Positions 61,189 to 64,000 of a stretch of 64,000 nucleotides of DNA are shown here, piece by piece; the first letter of the stretch is position 1; every line of letters starts with the position of its first letter. The notes under the pieces were generated by a model. That model was not told where the DNA came from, ran no database searches, and worked only from the letters and a program-made list of their open reading frames with translations. The stretch is from CAYQIM01 sp964417555 (GTDB lineage Bacteria > Pseudomonadota > Gammaproteobacteria > Diplorickettsiales > Diplorickettsiaceae): the NCBI GenBank assembly GCA_964417555.1, contig CAYQIM010000048.1:1-64000 (forward strand), read 5' to 3'. Made by a program: the position numbers and the translations under genes.

Positions 61189-61420
61189 TTCGTCAATCGT
61201 AGGATAAATGCTAGCTAAATACAACCACTTAAAGAACGAGACCGCCAATAGGGTACCCTCGGCCAAAAGGGGAATACCCTAAGAGACATCTTTTCGCATA
61301 AGTACAGCTCAAAATATTGGCACGCATAGAGGAGCTGAACACCTTATATTGATTTTTATTCAAAATTGTAAGCTTTTTTGTTAGTTTTTCATGTTCAAGA
61401 CAATAAATATAAGGGAATAT
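61189..61420. other. Intergenic gap with a family B right-end fragment
   Basis: GACATCTTTTCGCATAAGTA (61284-61303) recalls the right end of family B (GTCTTTTGCGTAAGTTCAG). GGGTACCCTCGGCC and GGGGAATACCC at 61250-61280 form small palindromes. The rest is AT-rich; an AAGGGA ribosome-binding site for the next gene is at 61411. Confidence 0.4.
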
Positions 61421-61690
61421 ATGAAGTGTCCTAACTCCGACTGCGGTCGAAAAATTCAAGTATCGGATTCCAGAGAAAAAGAAGGGGGCTGTGTCGTTAA
61501 ACGCCGTCGTCGGTGTAACCACTGCAATCAAGCCTGGACGACCTGTGAGGTAATCCAAACGGATTCAGCCCTTGCAAATTTTCAATCAATCCCTACTAAA
61601 ACAAATTTACGAACCGCTGAAATCTATAGCGAAATCCTTAAATTATTGATTTCATTAAGAAAGTCTATGGGCCTAAAAACGAGTTTATAG
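61421..61690 (+). CDS. NrdR-like zinc-ribbon protein (no ATP-cone)
   Basis: 89 residues from ATG 61421. The N-terminal half is a zinc ribbon with an NrdR-type core: MKCPNSDCGRKIQVSDSREK, then VVKRRRRCNHCNQAWTTCEV. The ATP-cone that makes true NrdR a ribonucleotide-reductase repressor is missing; instead there is a helical tail (TAEIYSEILKLLISLRKSMG). Such short ribbons occur in phages and mobile islands, and the neighbours (a phage-type repressor relic) agree. A damaged sister lies at 62361-62549. Confidence 0.65.
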   Translation: MKCPNSDCGRKIQVSDSREKEGGCVVKRRRRCNHCNQAWTTCEVIQTDSALANFQSIPTKTNLRTAEIYSEILKLLISLRKSMGLKTSL

Positions 61691-61697
61691 CTCGATT

Positions 61698-62324
61698 TCA
61701 AAATTGTTTACGTTGTTCAACGACAACGGCAATTATTTTAATAGGTGGCTTTAGTAGCAAAGTAGCATATTCATCATTCAGTGGGTTAAGGAAATAGTTA
61801 TTTCTTCTTAGCAAAAGCTGTCGAAATAATATAGGTGACTTTTTCGAGGCCGTGATAGCAACGACATAATCATTAGGAGCAGGGTAGTTCTTTGAAGAAA
61901 CAATGATAATATCTTTTGCTTTAAAGCTATCGCCATGACTCTGTTGTGATACCATTGAATTGTCTTGCAAGTAGAAACCAATTTTCTATCCGCCATAAAA
62001 AACAGATTCATTTTGTTTTACCCAGTTTAAAAAATCCTTCGGTGAGGATAAAACAAGGATATTTCCTTTATCTGGTAAATTTTTTCCCGTTAATATTCAA
62101 TCCACTGTTACCCCGCAAGTGTTAGAAGTATTGACTAATAAGTTAGTATCGGCATAGCTGCCACGTTTATTTTTTTCATAATCATGGATAGTTTGTTGGG
62201 TAGTTTTTACTATATTTGCTAATTGAGTTTGCGTTAACCCTATTGATTTTCGTGCCCAACGAAGCCGATCAGTCGCACGTCGTAGGTTACAACCAAAATA
62301 CAATTTTTTGACATATAACAGCAT
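61698..62324 (-). pseudogene. Phage-type XRE/S24 repressor with two nonsense codons
   Basis: One continuous frame of 208 codons, interrupted by TGA (62099-62097) and TAG (61988-61986). N-terminal XRE helix-turn-helix: RKSIGLTQTQLANIVKTTQQ, IHDYEKNKRGS. Then CGVTVD-stop-ILTGK, where relatives read VDWLLTG, so TGG became TGA. The C-terminal part is S24/LexA-like: LQDNSMVSQQSHGDSFKAKD with the Ser in DNSM, NYPAPNDYVVAI, LNPLNDEYATL and IIAVVVEQ. The first 19 or so residues come from a family B fragment. A dead prophage repressor. Confidence 0.75.
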
Positions 62325-62330
62325 TTAGAC
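62285..62330. repeat. Family B end fragment at the repressor/zinc-ribbon junction
   Basis: ACAACCAAAATACAATTTTT matches the right part of the element at 19999-20182 (20149-20168); the following TTGACATATAACAG replaces CTCGTAAGTCCAG. It covers the 5' ends of both divergent genes. Confidence 0.55.
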
Positions 62331-62360
62331 TCTAGAGGGAAGGAAAATTTTTCTAAGGTA

Positions 62361-62549
62361 ATGCGCAGACGTTGTTGCCCAAAATGTAAAAAACGTGCTA
62401 CTACATTTGAAAGCATTTACCAACAATATGGAAATTCAGAAGAGGATCCTTCTCTTATGGCATTATATAAATCTATCGTTAAACAGATACATTTATTAGA
62501 AAAATCCATCAAATCAATTAATCCCGATAAATTTATTAGCCATAAATAA
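62361..62549 (+). pseudogene. Zinc-ribbon protein missing its first Cys pair
   Basis: 62 codons from ATG 62361, but the frame is open from 62316 and reads DSRGKENFSKVMRRRCCPKC, the second half of an NrdR-like ribbon (VxDSR...RRRxCxxCxxRxTTFE). The first Cys-x-x-Cys half is gone, replaced by a family B fragment, so the ribbon cannot fold normally. The tail (LMALYKSIVKQIHLLEKSIK) is helical as in the gene at 61421. Probably a truncated paralog. Confidence 0.6.
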
Positions 62550-62622
62550 TAGGGATAGAATTATGAGAAAAATACAATACCTTTATAATAGTATCATGCG
62601 CGTGCAATTTTTGTGCAATCAC

Positions 62623-63978
62623 CTATGATTTTAAAATTTTCACGATCCCGATATTTGCATCGACTTCAACCCAATCGCCGTCTTTAAGAAGTTGGGTAGC
62701 ATATTGAGTTCCAATAATAGAAGGTATACCGAGCTCCCTAGAAATTAAAACGGCATGACTTATAATTTCTCCCTCATCAGTGATAATAGCGCTCGCTTTT
62801 TTACAGGCGAGCATTAATTCAGGACCGGTCGAACCTGAAACAAGTACGCTACCTTTTTCCATGTTATTGATAAGTTCATCTATATTATTTCTTCCGACAT
62901 GATGAATCACAATGATACGACCCATATACCAGCCACTGTTTCCAATATCCCCAGTCAATATTGTTTTATGGTGATTTATATCCATTAATTGTTGGTAATA
63001 AAGTTCTGCTTGAACACCATAAATAAATTCCCAATTTGAAAATTGCCCTTGAATAGAGGAGTTCATCCTATCTAAATTGGGCTGTAGTTTATTTTTACGT
63101 AAACCATTTAAAAGTTCTTTCCATGTATAGCTTTGTACATTTTGTGGTGGATTAAGTCGACGCTCAATTTCTCTTAGATAAGGATGAAAGATGGAAGGCT
63201 CATACATCATCTTATTAAGATATCGTCGTTGACTAAACTTCAGTTTTGCCATATGGGCGATATTTTTTTTCCATACCTTACCTTTTTTCGTTTGAATAAG
63301 TGCTGAAATCCCTCCTGTACTATGCGATTCTGTAATAAAATAATCTTTTAAAATAGTAATGCAAAAATGAATAAGCTTTTCAAAATAATCAGCTATTTTT
63401 TGATTACTTAATTCATTAAGTTTTTTATGGAAAAGAGAGGGAAATAACACTTTATAGTGAGCCAAATTTTTTATAATAGCTTTCTTATAATCCTTGAAAG
63501 CATCGCAGTAGAATGATAAAGCACGTAGTCCCAGTATTTTTTTATATTCTTTAGCAACGAACAATGTGTGTTTTGAACTAGAATGATAGCTTATAAAGTT
63601 GCCCTCTAAATAACCTGACTCTAAATAAATCGAACAAAAGAAGAGAGAAAAGTCAGTTTGCCACAAAAAATCATAGTATGAGCTATTAATAGATATATTT
63701 TTATTTGTTTTATTTGTTCTTGATTTAATAATAGGGCGACATTCCTCCGAAAGTTGTATCCATCCATCCTGAGTCAAAGCTTTAGATTGCTTAGAAATTT
63801 TTTTTATTAAAATGATTTCTTTATTTTTATCAATAACAAATCGATCAGGTGTAATCCTGCCAGATACAATAGCTTCACCAAGACCCAGGCCAGCCTCAAT
63901 AAGTAGTTGATCACAAAAGTCAGGATGTGCTGAAAATGCCTGAAACAGTAGCGTTAACCATTTTTTGTATAATGACAC
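62623..63978 (-). pseudogene. Phosphohistidine-domain enzyme (PEP synthase/rifampicin phosphotransferase-like), frameshifted
   Basis: 451 codons from a GTG at 63978, but the first 14 residues are out of frame. The neighbouring frame reads CSVIIQKMVNATVSGI up to about 63940 and joins FSAHPDFCDQLLIEAGLGLG of this one, the conserved end of a PEP/pyruvate-binding ATP-grasp domain. A central alpha-helical region of about 280 residues follows, then a C-terminal swivelling phospho-His domain: GSVLVSGSTGPELMLACKKA and DEGEIISHAVLISRELGIPS with the His. The swivel domain at the very C-terminus fits rifampicin phosphotransferases rather than PEP synthase. Substrate unknown. The gene continues beyond the right edge. 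Confidence 0.65.
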
Positions 63979-64000
63979 TACAATGGCGCAGGGAATGGGA

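Overview
The window reads as chromosome of a gammaproteobacterium, most likely an arthropod-associated intracellular member of the Legionellales (Coxiellaceae; Rickettsiella/Diplorickettsia-like). This rests on AT-rich sequence, Escherichia-like gammaproteobacterial gene order in the housekeeping blocks, ankyrin and other effector-like proteins, a tandem family of small outer-membrane barrels, and a very repeat-rich intergenic landscape. The genus is an inference from gene content, not from a marker search.

Layout. 1-2240: the 5' part of an unknown gene, then a YbiT-type ABC-F ATPase. 2459-7847 (minus strand): ychF-pth-rplY, prs, tRNA-Gln, ispE, lolB, the classical translation/isoprenoid/lipoprotein block. 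7933-11715 (plus): rsmE-rnr-rlmB. 11863-14886: an Rpn-like nuclease, mutM, a Cys-rich membrane miniprotein, a MITE-like element and tadA. 15072-21244: tRNA-Ser, a GacA/UvrY-type regulator, uvrC, pgsA and the tRNA trio Gly-Cys-Leu, in the order known from E. coli (uvrY-uvrC-pgsA-glyW-cysT-leuZ), but opened by an insert carrying a frameshifted ankyrin gene. 21317-23191: a broken multi-domain effector candidate. 23739-28760: fdxA, tsaB, a Trm112-like gene and pheST-ihfA. 28978-31512: a repeat-protein gene cut by one nonsense codon. 31830-40451: uspA, a DUF378 protein, rmuC, slt, a BON protein, and ssb divergent from uvrA. 40696-45003: five tandem paralogous outer-membrane barrel genes. 45151-56632: ubiA, coaD, yfhL, then rpmF-plsX-fabHDG-acpP-fabF-mltG-tmk-holB-tatD (fatty-acid, cell-wall and replication cluster). 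56720-64000: folE, metNIQ, several damaged small genes, a phage-repressor relic and a frameshifted phosphohistidine-domain enzyme running off the right edge.

Two things stand out. First, at least six families of palindromic interspersed elements (called A-F here) sit in the gaps and reach into gene ends: they appear to supply the last codons of holB and mltG, a probable ribosome-binding site of coaD, and the region just before tmk, which has no ATG/GTG/TTG start. Two copies of family C differ in their arms in a compensatory way, and family B copies have matching 5-bp target duplications. Second, nearly all damaged genes are accessory (ankyrin, effector-like, phage repressor, secreted, phosphotransferase-like), and most carry one or two identifiable lesions: a 14-bp tandem duplication, a probable CAA-to-TAA change, a one-base loss in a signal peptide, a poly-A tract one base short. 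The housekeeping genes are intact. This looks like recent, ongoing decay of the host-interaction gene set. No CRISPR array, rRNA operon, complete insertion sequence or replication origin was seen.
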